From Acidimicrobiales bacterium (GTDB lineage: Bacteria > Actinomycetota > Acidimicrobiia > Acidimicrobiales > SZUA-35): a stretch of 64,000 nucleotides of DNA. Under the pieces are notes generated by a model. It saw only the letters and a program-made list of their open reading frames with translations. It ran no database searches and had not been told where the DNA came from. Every line of letters begins with the position of its first letter. The first letter of the stretch is position 1. The DNA lies in contig JANQPB010000015.1 of the NCBI GenBank assembly GCA_028285495.1, positions 62,001 through 126,000 of the forward strand, read 5' to 3'. Shown here piece by piece: positions 17,843-29,859 of the stretch. The position numbers and the translations under genes were made by a program.

Positions 17843-18021
17843 CGACGCCCCCGTTCACGCTGGTGCTGCAACCGGGCGTTGATCAGCTCGAACTCGGCGA
17901 CGAGCCGCCTCGTCTCATCGAGGTTCTCCCGCTGGTTCGAGATGACGGCGATCGAGATCATGCACAGGAAGATGCCGAACGTCGCCAGCGCTGCGACCAC
18001 GACGGCGATCTGGACGATCAC
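17839..18021 (-). CDS. Small membrane protein with coiled coil (60 aa)
   Basis: Not recognised. 60 residues: a membrane helix at about 2-27 (IAVVVAALATFGIFLCMISI), then a charged helical tail (ENLDETRRLVAEFELINARL). It starts with GTG 18021, whose bases overlap the stop of a 20-codon ORF upstream (GTGA), and it overlaps the next gene by 4 bases at its end. It forms the middle of a tightly coupled three-ORF operon divergent from the regulator/methyltransferase genes. Confidence 0.75.
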   Translation of the reverse strand: MIVQIAVVVAALATFGIFLCMISIAVISNQRENLDETRRLVAEFELINARLQHQRERGRR

Positions 18022-18080
18022 GGGCCACCCCCGATCCCGGGGAAACCACCGATTCGACTGTCAACTGCGATCCGACTCAT
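18018..18080 (-). CDS. Possible 20-residue Gly-rich peptide, first ORF of the operon
   Basis: ATG 18080 is preceded by an unusually strong GAGGAGG site 7 bases upstream. The ORF encodes MSRIAVDSRIGGFPGIGGGP, then TGA overlaps the GTG of the 60-residue gene. The strong site and exact coupling argue that it is translated. It may be a leader peptide driving translation of the small membrane proteins, or a functional microprotein or signal peptide. No homology can be judged at this length. Confidence 0.5.
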   Translation of the reverse strand: MSRIAVDSRIGGFPGIGGGP

Positions 18081-18160
18081 GAGAACCCCTCCTCGGTCGT
18101 CGATGCTCCGATTCCTTCTGCTCGTACCGGCTCGGTTTGCTCCTTCAGCGCTCGAGTAGC

Positions 18161-18266
18161 TTGTGCAATCTTGACTCAGGGACGACACCGATGCTGCAAA
18201 ACGCGCACCCGTTCTCGAAGAATTGTGCGTTTCAACACATTAGTTGCTGCACCAACTTGCACACAA
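18161..18266. promoter_or_regulatory. AT-richer divergent spacer with three TTGTGC-type sites
   Basis: The 18081-18390 spacer is visibly AT-richer than its surroundings between about 18160 and 18330. TTGTGCAA (18161-18168), TTGTGCGT (18223-18230) and TTGCACACAA (18257-18266; TTGTGTGCAA on the other strand) are related and could be operators, possibly for the helix-turn-helix protein encoded next. Open frames across the spacer look spurious. Confidence 0.3.
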
Positions 18267-18330
18267 TGGCTCCACTAGCGAAAAACGACGAAAATCGCGT
18301 CCGATCGGCGCAACTGTGGATTCGGAGCGC

Positions 18331-18336
18331 TAGTGT
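18331..18336 (+). promoter_or_regulatory. Candidate -10 (TAGTGT) for the regulator/methyltransferase genes
   Basis: TAGTGT fits the window's -10 pattern and would give a leader of about 48 bases before ATG 18391. No clear -35 is seen. Confidence 0.35.
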
Positions 18337-18390
18337 GGCGCAGGGCAAGAATGCGATTGCTCGTCAACGCTGACGGACGTCGAGGTGAGG

Positions 18391-19479
18391 ATGGCCCGAA
18401 CCAACCAGTTCACCGAAGCTCTCTTGGCGGCGGATCCGGTCGAGCTCAAGCAAGCCATCGAACGGTGCGCCGAACGGGAGGGGGCTCCGCATCGAACCAC
18501 CTTCAACCGCTGGTTGACGGGGACCGTCCCGCCGCGGGGCGAGTTCGTCCAGCTCCTGGCCGACGAACTCGGGGACCCCACCATCTACCAGTCGTGGGTC
18601 GCGGTGAAGGCCGGGCGGACGACGTCCCCGGTCGACGAGGTCGTCGGGAGCTTCGAGGGCCTGAGCGAGGAACAGCAGGCCGAGGTCCTCAGTCACCTCG
18701 ACCTCCGTCGGGCGGATGAGGCCGGTGCCGACGAGGAGGCCATCGTGGCCAGCTTCGCCGCCCTGGGTGGCATCGAAGCGAAAGACGCCGTCTTCCACCA
18801 AATCCGCGGCCAGTACCTCACGACGTTGCCCCGCAAGCGGTCGAGGCCGGTCTACACCATCGAGCTGGTGGAACCCGCTGCGATCGATCCAGAGAACGAC
18901 GACCACTTCCTGATCAAGTTGAGCCTGACGTGGACCGGCGCCATCCCGCCGAGGGCCAACATCCAGGTCGTCGCCGAGCAGAAGCAGTTAGGCAAAGCGT
19001 ACGACGATGCCAATTGCATCTTCCGGGAGATCGTGATGCTCGACCGCATGCGACTCCAGCAGATCCTCGGTGCCGGGCGAGCACCGGTGTTGAACATCAA
19101 CCGAGTCGACGGTGACGCGCCGATCGGCCAGCACTACACCGCTGAGCACGTCGAAGGCGGCATGTATGCCTTTGCCAACGAGGAGGAGGACAACGCCCGG
19201 GTGCGGCTGACCCTGACCTACCCCCACCCTCGCGGACGTCCCGTCTACTACATCAACCTCGGGAACTACCAGGTCCCCGATGTCGTCGATATCGTTCTGA
19301 CGCTGAGCAGCGAGCGGGCGTCCGAGCCGAGGGCCTTCCCCTACATGCCGCCCGGGCGGCGGCGGGCGTGGTCATCCAGCGTCACACCAGACGAGCTCAC
19401 GGTGACCCTTGGCACCGGCGACACGGTCTTCGGAGACGGAGACGGCGTCGTCCTGTCGTGGACCGAGCAGCCACTATGA
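18391..19479 (+). CDS. Helix-turn-helix protein with unrecognised C-terminal domain
   Basis: 362 residues, no family recognised with confidence. Residues about 15-70 resemble an XRE-type helix-turn-helix (ELKQAIERCAEREGAPHRTT then FNRWLTGTVPPRGEFVQLL). An acidic linker follows, then about 230 residues rich in beta-strand pattern (VYTIELVEPAAIDPENDDHF; VRLTLTYPHPRGRPVYYINL) that may sense a ligand. ATG 18391 has GAGG 5 bases upstream and is preferred to a GTG two codons earlier. Codon 200 is TTA, very rare in such genomes. It lies 60 bases before the first of two methyltransferase genes and is divergent from the small membrane proteins, so it may control either set. Confidence 0.7.
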   Translation: MARTNQFTEALLAADPVELKQAIERCAEREGAPHRTTFNRWLTGTVPPRGEFVQLLADELGDPTIYQSWVAVKAGRTTSPVDEVVGSFEGLSEEQQAEVLSHLDLRRADEAGADEEAIVASFAALGGIEAKDAVFHQIRGQYLTTLPRKRSRPVYTIELVEPAAIDPENDDHFLIKLSLTWTGAIPPRANIQVVAEQKQLGKAYDDANCIFREIVMLDRMRLQQILGAGRAPVLNINRVDGDAPIGQHYTAEHVEGGMYAFANEEEDNARVRLTLTYPHPRGRPVYYINLGNYQVPDVVDIVLTLSSERASEPRAFPYMPPGRRRAWSSSVTPDELTVTLGTGDTVFGDGDGVVLSWTEQPL

Positions 19480-19539
19480 GCGAACCCGGGACATGCCGGG
19501 CTGATAGCCCTGCGGAGTACTGGCCAGAGGTCCCCGGGG

Positions 19540-20400
19540 ATGGGTGACGTCCGATGGGGGACCCACGACGAGTTCACCGACCTCTACGAGGTGTTCCTCA
19601 AGCGAGCCTACTCGGCCGTGTCCGGGGCACAGGCGGTCCACCACACCCAGTGTCGTCTCGTTCGGTCGATCCGCGACGCCATCGGCAACCGCGACTCGAC
19701 TCGCGTCCTCGACTGCGCTGCGGGGACCGGGTTCCCCGGACTCGCCCTCGCAGCGAAGGCGGGCGCCGGCGTGTCGATCCACTGCTCCGATGGTGACCCG
19801 GCGATGGTTGCCATCCTCGAGAAGCGAGCCGGCGACTTCGGGGTCAACCCGGCCGATCTCGCGCCGCCGCGATGGCTCGGGCAGAGCGTGCCCGATGGGA
19901 TCTCACCGATGATCCTGGACTGGTCACACCTCGGCAACCTGGAGGGGCGGTACGACTACGTCCTGTGCCGGGGGAACTCACTGGCCTATGCCGACACCTG
20001 GACGGGTGGGCAGCGGGTTGCGTCCGACCTGGCCCTGCAGGGCTATCTCGAGAAGATGGCCGACAAGGTCAGGCCAGGGGGGTTCCTGCACGTCGACGCC
20101 CCGTGGGAGCTGGGCCTGACGGCCACCACGTACCGCGACCACGAGTCCGAGGACGGCTCGACGTGGGAGCAGGTCACGGTCGAGCGGGACCGGCGTGAGT
20201 GGTGGCTGTCGTTCAAGCCCGCCGGCGGCGGACCGAGGATCCAGTTCAAGCGCTACTCGTCGCTCCTCACGATTCACCGCGTGGCCGACATCCTCGATCG
20301 GCTCGGCTTCGGCCACACCAGGCCCTTCCAGATGGAGGGCGAGCGCTCGGTCTTCGGGACCATCATCGCCCGGCGTCCGCCCAACCGGGACTACGCGTAG
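19540..20400 (+). CDS. Class I SAM-dependent methyltransferase, paralogue 1
   Basis: 286 residues. SAM motif I is VLDCAAGTGFPGLALA, the acidic strand end is HCSDGDPAM, and YDYVLCRGNSLAYADTW corresponds to motif IV. The CxGNS element recalls glycine N-methyltransferase-like enzymes (YDxVxCLGNS), suggesting a small-molecule rather than nucleic acid substrate; that is inference. The C-terminal half has REWWLSF and FKRYSSLLT. A close paralogue follows. ATG 19540 has AGAGG 9 bases upstream. Cytoplasmic, no fusion. Confidence 0.85.
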   Translation: MGDVRWGTHDEFTDLYEVFLKRAYSAVSGAQAVHHTQCRLVRSIRDAIGNRDSTRVLDCAAGTGFPGLALAAKAGAGVSIHCSDGDPAMVAILEKRAGDFGVNPADLAPPRWLGQSVPDGISPMILDWSHLGNLEGRYDYVLCRGNSLAYADTWTGGQRVASDLALQGYLEKMADKVRPGGFLHVDAPWELGLTATTYRDHESEDGSTWEQVTVERDRREWWLSFKPAGGGPRIQFKRYSSLLTIHRVADILDRLGFGHTRPFQMEGERSVFGTIIARRPPNRDYA

Positions 20401-20495
20401 CGCGCCGGGCGCTGGCCGGCGACCCCGGCTGCTGTCGAGAGCGATCCACGGCAGCGGCCCGAACGCCGGTTCCGCCTCGAATGCGTTGGCCAGCT

Positions 20496-20511
20496 AGCGT
20501 CTGAAGACGCT
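20496..20511. terminator. Small hairpin between the two methyltransferase genes
   Basis: AGCGTC, loop TGAA, GACGCT within the 170-base gap. It overlaps a TAGCGT that could be a -10, so it may be attenuator-like or incidental. Confidence 0.3.
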
Positions 20512-20570
20512 GCTTGCTCGCCTCCCCGCCTGGAGATCGAGCTGAGCGCAGCCGGCAAGGCGGCCGAGGG

Positions 20571-21398
20571 ATGAGCCAACCGGACGAGCCCCACCACGAA
20601 GAGTTCGTCAGCCTGTACGAGCTGTACCTCCATATTGCCTACCACCTTCTCGGACGCCCGCAGCTGGCCCGGACGGTCGCCGCCGCCCTTCGAGATCGTG
20701 ACGTGTCGACCGTCCTCGACTGCGCGGCCGGCACCGGTTTCCCGAGCCTCGACCTGGCGTCGGACGGCAGCGGCTCATTGGTCGTCCATTGCTGCGACGC
20801 CGACCCGAGGATGCTCGCCGTCCTGTGCGATCACGCGGGGCGGCTCGGGGTCGACCTGGGGTCGCTCATGCCGCCGACGCAGACCGACGGCGATCGCGAA
20901 CCCGGGCTCGAGTCACTGGTCCTGAACTGGCGCGACCTCGGCCAGATCGACATGGTCTACGACCTCGTGATGTGCCGCGGCAACTCGCTGGTCTACGCCA
21001 ACACCTGGGGCGGAGGCGACGAGGTCGCGCCGCTCGACACGATCAAGGCCTACCTGTCCCACATGGCCGACCGAGTTCGCGATGGGGGGTTCCTCCTCGT
21101 GGACGCTCCGTGGCAACTCGCCATGGGAACGACGACTCACGGGCTCATCGGCGGATGGTCGTGCACCGAGGAGGTTCACCCGGACCACGCCGACGAGACC
21201 GACCGCAGGGAGTGGTGGGTGCACTTCCGGCAAGAGGGCCGCGAGCGTCCGCTGTCGTTCCGGCGCTACTCCTCGGCATTGACGGTGCGGTTGATCCAAG
21301 GTGCCCTGCTCGAGATGGGTTTCGAGGAGACCACTCCAATCCGCCTGGAGGGTGAGCGAACGGCGCTCGGCACGATCATCGCTCGGAAGACTGGCTGA
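20571..21398 (+). CDS. Class I SAM-dependent methyltransferase, paralogue 2
   Basis: 275 residues and clearly homologous to the preceding gene end to end: HxEF..LYE, VLDCAAGTGFPSLDLA, VMCRGNSLVYANTW, VDAPWQLAMG, DRREWWVHF, FRRYSSALT and LEGERTALGTIIARK all have counterparts. The ATG 20571 matches the start of paralogue 1; an upstream TTG would add unmatched residues. A duplication kept in tandem suggests either two similar substrates, sequential methylations or a heterodimer. Nearest known relatives by motif are glycine/sarcosine N-methyltransferase-like enzymes. Confidence 0.85.
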   Translation: MSQPDEPHHEEFVSLYELYLHIAYHLLGRPQLARTVAAALRDRDVSTVLDCAAGTGFPSLDLASDGSGSLVVHCCDADPRMLAVLCDHAGRLGVDLGSLMPPTQTDGDREPGLESLVLNWRDLGQIDMVYDLVMCRGNSLVYANTWGGGDEVAPLDTIKAYLSHMADRVRDGGFLLVDAPWQLAMGTTTHGLIGGWSCTEEVHPDHADETDRREWWVHFRQEGRERPLSFRRYSSALTVRLIQGALLEMGFEETTPIRLEGERTALGTIIARKTG

Positions 21399-21426
21399 CG
21401 ACAGACCCGAGACGATACCGATGTGA

Positions 21427-21432
21427 TATCAT
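21427..21432 (+). promoter_or_regulatory. Leaderless -10 (TATCAT) of the SPFH gene
   Basis: TATCAT, the best match to TATAAT seen here, ends 6 bases before ATG 21439. No ribosome site is present between them. Confidence 0.6.
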
Positions 21433-21438
21433 GTTGGT

Positions 21439-22362
21439 ATGACTTCGGTGGAGAAGGTCAATCCGCAGGTTTCCGGTGCAACCACGGGGAGGACGGTCGA
21501 GCCCAGGGTGGCGCAGACGTTGCCCGGGATGGTCGGTGTGCTGATCGGCGCCGTCGGTGTCGGGCTGGGGATCCTGGCGATCGTGCTGATGGCCGTTGCC
21601 TCGCCGATCTTCTTCCTCCTGCTGATCGTCGCGGTGCTCGTGCTGGTGGCCAGCATCCCCGGGCACTACCTCGTGCAGCCGAACCAGGAGTTGATCCTCA
21701 TCCTCTTCGGGCGCTACCGGGGCACGGTGTCGAAGCCCGGGTGGCACTGGGCCAACCCGTTCACCAAGCTCGAATCCCGCAAGATCAGCACCCGGGTCCA
21801 CAACTTCACGACCTCGGTCTCCAAGGTCAACGATGCCGAGGGCAACCCGATCGAGATCGCCGCCGTGGTGGTGTGGCGGGTCGTCGACTCGTCCCGGGCC
21901 GTGTTCGACGTCGACGACTTCGAGGACTTCGTGTTCGTCCAGAGCGAGACCGCCATCCGCCACCTCGGCATGCAGTACCCCTACGACGACTTCCAGGGCG
22001 ACCGCATCTCGCTGCGGGCCAACCCAGACGAGGTCGCCGACACCCTCCACGCCGAGGTCCAGGAGCGACTCGACGCAGCCGGCGTCGAGGTGGTCGAGAC
22101 CCGGCTCAGCCACCTCGCCTACGCCACCGAGATCGCCGAGGCCATGCTCCGCCGCCAGCAGGCCGAGGCCGTCGTCGCCGCCAGGCGCACGATCGTCGAC
22201 GGCGCCGTCGGCATGGTCGAGGATGCCCTCGAGATGCTCAGCGACCGGGACGTCGTCGAGCTCGATGAGGAGCGCAAGGCGACCATGGTCTCCAACCTCC
22301 TGGTGGTCCTGACCTCCGAGAACCAGACCACCCCCGTCGTCAACACCGGCTCGATCTACTGA
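21439..22362 (+). CDS. SPFH/band 7 membrane protein
   Basis: 307 residues. Two adjacent hydrophobic segments (about 30-72) anchor it, followed by an SPFH domain ([20 protein letters not shown] at the entry, then [12 protein letters not shown]) and a helical C-terminus. Stomatin/flotillin-like proteins assemble as ring oligomers in the membrane and scaffold proteases or microdomains. The next gene, 32 bases on, is a ribbon-helix-helix protein; this pair is a familiar neighbour set in actinobacteria (from memory). Precise role unknown. Confidence 0.9.
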   Translation: MTSVEKVNPQVSGATTGRTVEPRVAQTLPGMVGVLIGAVGVGLGILAIVLMAVASPIFFLLLIVAVLVLVASIPGHYLVQPNQELILILFGRYRGTVSKPGWHWANPFTKLESRKISTRVHNFTTSVSKVNDAEGNPIEIAAVVVWRVVDSSRAVFDVDDFEDFVFVQSETAIRHLGMQYPYDDFQGDRISLRANPDEVADTLHAEVQERLDAAGVEVVETRLSHLAYATEIAEAMLRRQQAEAVVAARRTIVDGAVGMVEDALEMLSDRDVVELDEERKATMVSNLLVVLTSENQTTPVVNTGSIY

Positions 22363-22394
22363 TCGACGGCGGCTCCGGGCTCTGACGCGACCCG

Positions 22395-22625
22395 ATGGCG
22401 CCGAAGCGCAAGAACTACCCGCTCCGGCTCGATCCCGCCGTCCACGCCGCCATCGAGCGGTGGGCGGCCGACGAGCTCCGCAGCGTCAACGCCCAGATCG
22501 AGTTCCTGCTCCGGGACTCGCTGCGGCGAGCCGGGCGGCTCCGCAACGACAGCGACGCCGGGGCCGACGATCCGCCGGGCGCGTCGAGCGAGCCAGACGG
22601 CGACGGACCGGATCGGCGGGACTGA
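22395..22625 (+). CDS. Arc-type ribbon-helix-helix protein
   Basis: 76 residues. [20 protein letters not shown] then [20 protein letters not shown] is a typical Arc/MetJ-like beta-strand and two-helix DNA-binding fold; the last 25 residues are Asp/Gly/Pro-rich and probably disordered. No toxin gene lies beside it. Placement after the SPFH gene suggests co-transcription; it may regulate that operon. Confidence 0.8.
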   Translation: MAPKRKNYPLRLDPAVHAAIERWAADELRSVNAQIEFLLRDSLRRAGRLRNDSDAGADDPPGASSEPDGDGPDRRD

Positions 22626-22641
22626 ACGGAGCGGCCGGACC

Positions 22642-23367
22642 TCAGGCCCGGAGCTCTCGCTCGAACATGACCTTGGCCCGCTCGTAGGAGCGGGTGGCGG
22701 CGGCCTCGTGGTACGCACCGCCGTACACGCCGAAGCCGTGGTCGGCCCCGTCGTGGATCTCGGCTTCGCCCTTGTCGAGCGCGTTGGCGGCGTCGATCAG
22801 CTCGGTGTTGGCCGACGCCGGTTGCATCGTGTCCTCGGAGCCGAACGCGAGGTAGAGCGAACCGGTGTACGACGGCACGCCGAGATGGGGCGAGTCGGGA
22901 TCCTCGGTGGTGCAGAACGACGGGTGGAGACCGACGCCGACCCGGAACTGGTCGCCCCGGTCCCGGGTGGTGCACAGCACCGACCGGGCGCCGATGCAGT
23001 AGCCGATGCAGCCCATCGGCCCGCTCCCTGCGGCCGGGTCGGACGGGAGCCAGTCGAGCAGCGCGCCGAGGTCGTCGGCCACCTGGTCCTCGGTGGTGCC
23101 GAGCACCAGGCCGAACATCCGTTGGATCTCGTCGTCGCTCCGGTCCTTCATCTGGTACCAGGGCTCCTCCCGGTGGTAGCGGTCATGGGAGACCACGTAG
23201 TACCCCCACTCGGCGATCCGGGCCATGGTGTCCTTCGAGCCCTGGTCGAGCCCCGGGCCGTGGTGGAACGACACCACCACCGGGAACGGGCCATCGCCCT
23301 CGGGTCGGACCACGTGGACGCCCATGTCACCGGTTGGCGTGCTGATCGTCTCGGTCTGGCTGTGCAT
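22642..23367 (-). CDS. Dienelactone hydrolase family protein
   Basis: 241-residue alpha/beta hydrolase. The nucleophile elbow is GYCIGARS with Cys, as in dienelactone hydrolases, the acid is likely Asp in FGSEDTMQP and the base His in DGADHGFGVYG. FHHGPGLDQGSKD provides the oxyanion-loop region. No signal peptide. Substrate cannot be predicted; relatives hydrolyse small lactones or esters. It is 51 bases downstream of lhr on the same strand. Confidence 0.9.
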   Translation of the reverse strand: MHSQTETISTPTGDMGVHVVRPEGDGPFPVVVSFHHGPGLDQGSKDTMARIAEWGYYVVSHDRYHREEPWYQMKDRSDDEIQRMFGLVLGTTEDQVADDLGALLDWLPSDPAAGSGPMGCIGYCIGARSVLCTTRDRGDQFRVGVGLHPSFCTTEDPDSPHLGVPSYTGSLYLAFGSEDTMQPASANTELIDAANALDKGEAEIHDGADHGFGVYGGAYHEAAATRSYERAKVMFERELRA

Positions 23368-23418
23368 GCCGCAACTCTCGCCGATCGCTCGCCGCCGCGC
23401 CAGCGACTCGACGAGCGG

Positions 23419-28119
<4,701 letters not shown>

Positions 28120-28125
28120 CCTCCA

Positions 28126-28131
28126 AGCCTA
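28126..28131 (-). promoter_or_regulatory. Leaderless -10 (TAGGCT) of lhr
   Basis: TAGGCT on the minus strand ends 6 bases before ATG 28119; TGGAGG also lies between. Confidence 0.5.
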
Positions 28132-28149
28132 CGGAGGGTGGGTGACAGC

Positions 28150-28193
28150 GGGGCCAGCCGGGCCGCTCGACCGGGTCGAGCCCGGGCGGCCCC
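28150..28193. terminator. Nested GC-rich hairpin after the J-domain gene
   Basis: GGGGCC (28150-28155) pairs with GGCCCC (28188-28193), CCGGGC with GCCCGG inside it, or alternatively CTCGAC with GTCGAG at the tip. It lies just beyond the stop at 28200, before lhr. Confidence 0.5.
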
Positions 28194-28199
28194 ACCCGC

Positions 28200-28604
28200 T
28201 CAGCTGCGAGCCAGGGCGGCGACCAGGTGGTCCTCGAAGGTCAGGCCCCGATGGTCCCGGGGGCGACCGTCGACCACGGTGACCGGGCCCGGCCGGCACG
28301 GCCTGGCATCGACGTCCGCCAGGTCGATCGTCGGGGTCCGGACCACCTTGTCGCCGACGGCGAAGGGGGACGGGCGAGCGCCCGGGTCCGACGGTCCGGG
28401 CCGCGGTGTCGACGGCGGTGACTCGGGAGCCGTGGCCAACAGCAGGTCGAAGGCCCGCCGCAGCGCGATGAAGCCCGCCGCCGACCCCCGGGGGTTGGCG
28501 TCGGGATGCAGCTCTTTCGCCCGGGCCCGGAAGGCCCGACGCAGTTCGTCCTTGCTGGCGTGCCGCTCCACCCCGAGGGTGGCGGCCGCGGTGCGTCCAT
28601 CCAT
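28200..28604 (-). CDS. J-domain (DnaJ-like) protein
   Basis: 134 residues. Residues about 1-60 form a J domain with the obligatory HPD in ELHPDANPRG, which would stimulate an Hsp70 partner. The remainder is Pro-rich with a short strand-rich tail (VVRTPTIDLADVDARP) of unknown function. ATG 28604 is chosen over one 16 codons upstream because GGAGG lies 8 bases before it. No dnaK or grpE is in the window, so it is a stand-alone J protein. Confidence 0.8.
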   Translation of the reverse strand: MDGRTAAATLGVERHASKDELRRAFRARAKELHPDANPRGSAAGFIALRRAFDLLLATAPESPPSTPRPGPSDPGARPSPFAVGDKVVRTPTIDLADVDARPCRPGPVTVVDGRPRDHRGLTFEDHLVAALARS

Positions 28605-28743
28605 GGACCCGTCCTCCGTGACGGTCGTGCCTGCCGGCGCCGTCTCGGGCACCGACGTTCGGTTGTCGGCGCCGTCCTGGCGCCGGTGGCGATCCTCGCC
28701 ACCCCGTGTATCGGCAGCCGGCGCCCCGCCCCTTGAGCGACGG

Positions 28744-29778
28744 TCAGCGCTGGAAGTGCTGGTAGTCGGCGAGGGTGCGGAAGTCGCCGCCCCACGTCCA
28801 ACCGGCGGCGGCGAACGCTCGGGTGACGACGTCGCCGGGGCGGATCATCCCCGGGTGGTAGACCGACCGGTCGACGTAGGCCGAGCCGGCCGGCGGCAAC
28901 ACCGTCGAGCCGGACACGTAGGGGTTCTCGATCGGGTTGAGGTCGATCGCCATCCCCCAGGCGTGACGGGAGAACCGGGTGCCGCCGGTGACGGGCCGGC
29001 AGTTGAAGGCGCTGGTGTTGTCGGCCGCCATCGACTCGTCGTCACCGGCCCGGCCGTCGCCGCCGACGAACTCGTCGACCGGGCGCATCGAAGCGATCGG
29101 GAACCGGGCGGCGTACAGCTCGGCGAAGATCGTGAGGACCTCGTCGACCACGGCCTGGTGCACCACCAGCACCCCCCGGGCGTGGCCGCCGTCGGCGGCG
29201 ACGTGGTCGAGGGTCAGCGCCCGCAGCCGCTCCGGCCCGACCGGGCAACCCGAGCGCCACGAGGCGGCCACGTCGTCGGCCGACACCGCGGCGACGACCG
29301 GTGAGAACGGCGGCAAATCGCGAAGCTCGGTTGCCGTCCGGCGCCGGAGCTCGGTCGACTCGGAGAACAGCAGCACGAGATGATGGCGATCGAGTCCACC
29401 GGCCAACTCGCCCCGCCAGTACGCGACCCCGTCCGGGTCGCCGGGACGACCGAGCACGTTGTCGTAGACGACGTCGACGAACGCCGCGTCGTCCTCGACC
29501 CCGAACCGCCGCTGGTACTCGCGGCCGGCCAGGAAGCTGTCGGCGACGACGGCGAGCGGGACCCCCTCGACCCGGCGGGCCACCCAGTAGCCGTAGCCCC
29601 CGGCATCGGGCTCACGGCCGAGCGCCGACCGGTAGAGCCGCCGGATCTCGCCCTCTTCCGGCCGGACGACCGCCCCGACCTCGGCCGCCGCCGGGCCGTC
29701 GTCGACGGCGGCGCCAAGCACGAGGCCGAGCGCGGCGGCCAACACCAGCGAGCGGGCAGCGGCGGCTGCGGCGGACAC
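28744..29778 (-). CDS. Secreted M15-like (VanY-type) peptidase with DUF4214-like repeats
   Basis: 344 residues with a signal peptide (MSAAAAAARSLVLAAALGLV). Two DUF4214-like segments follow: IRRLYRSALGREPDAGGYGY (about 40-80) and VVYDNVLGRPGDPDGVAYWR (about 90-130). The C-terminus is a D-Ala-D-Ala carboxypeptidase-like domain: zinc ligands His and Asp in FSRHAWGMAIDLNP and a late His in DYQHFQ, with WTWGGDF between. It probably trims peptidoglycan stem peptides outside the membrane. GTG 29778 is taken as start because TACGGT ends 6 bases upstream and the signal peptide then begins immediately. Confidence 0.82.
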   Translation of the reverse strand: MSAAAAAARSLVLAAALGLVLGAAVDDGPAAAEVGAVVRPEEGEIRRLYRSALGREPDAGGYGYWVARRVEGVPLAVVADSFLAGREYQRRFGVEDDAAFVDVVYDNVLGRPGDPDGVAYWRGELAGGLDRHHLVLLFSESTELRRRTATELRDLPPFSPVVAAVSADDVAASWRSGCPVGPERLRALTLDHVAADGGHARGVLVVHQAVVDEVLTIFAELYAARFPIASMRPVDEFVGGDGRAGDDESMAADNTSAFNCRPVTGGTRFSRHAWGMAIDLNPIENPYVSGSTVLPPAGSAYVDRSVYHPGMIRPGDVVTRAFAAAGWTWGGDFRTLADYQHFQR

Positions 29779-29784
29779 GCTCGC

Positions 29785-29790
29785 ACCGTA
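29785..29790 (-). promoter_or_regulatory. Leaderless -10 (TACGGT) of the M15-like peptidase
   Basis: Ends 6 bases before GTG 29778 and decides this start over an ATG 14 codons upstream. Confidence 0.5.
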
Positions 29791-29859
29791 GCCGACCCCT
29801 TGTCGCCCCTCGGGCCCCATGGAAGACTCGGGGCGACCGATCGGCGGAGGGAGTCGAGC

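Noticed and set aside
18137..18373. A 78-codon plus-strand open frame in the AT-richer spacer
   Set aside because: No ribosome site, atypical codon use and overlap with the likely promoter and operator sites.
22395..22625. Ribbon-helix-helix gene as antitoxin of a toxin-antitoxin pair
   Set aside because: No toxin-sized gene is adjacent; the neighbours are an SPFH gene and a convergent hydrolase.
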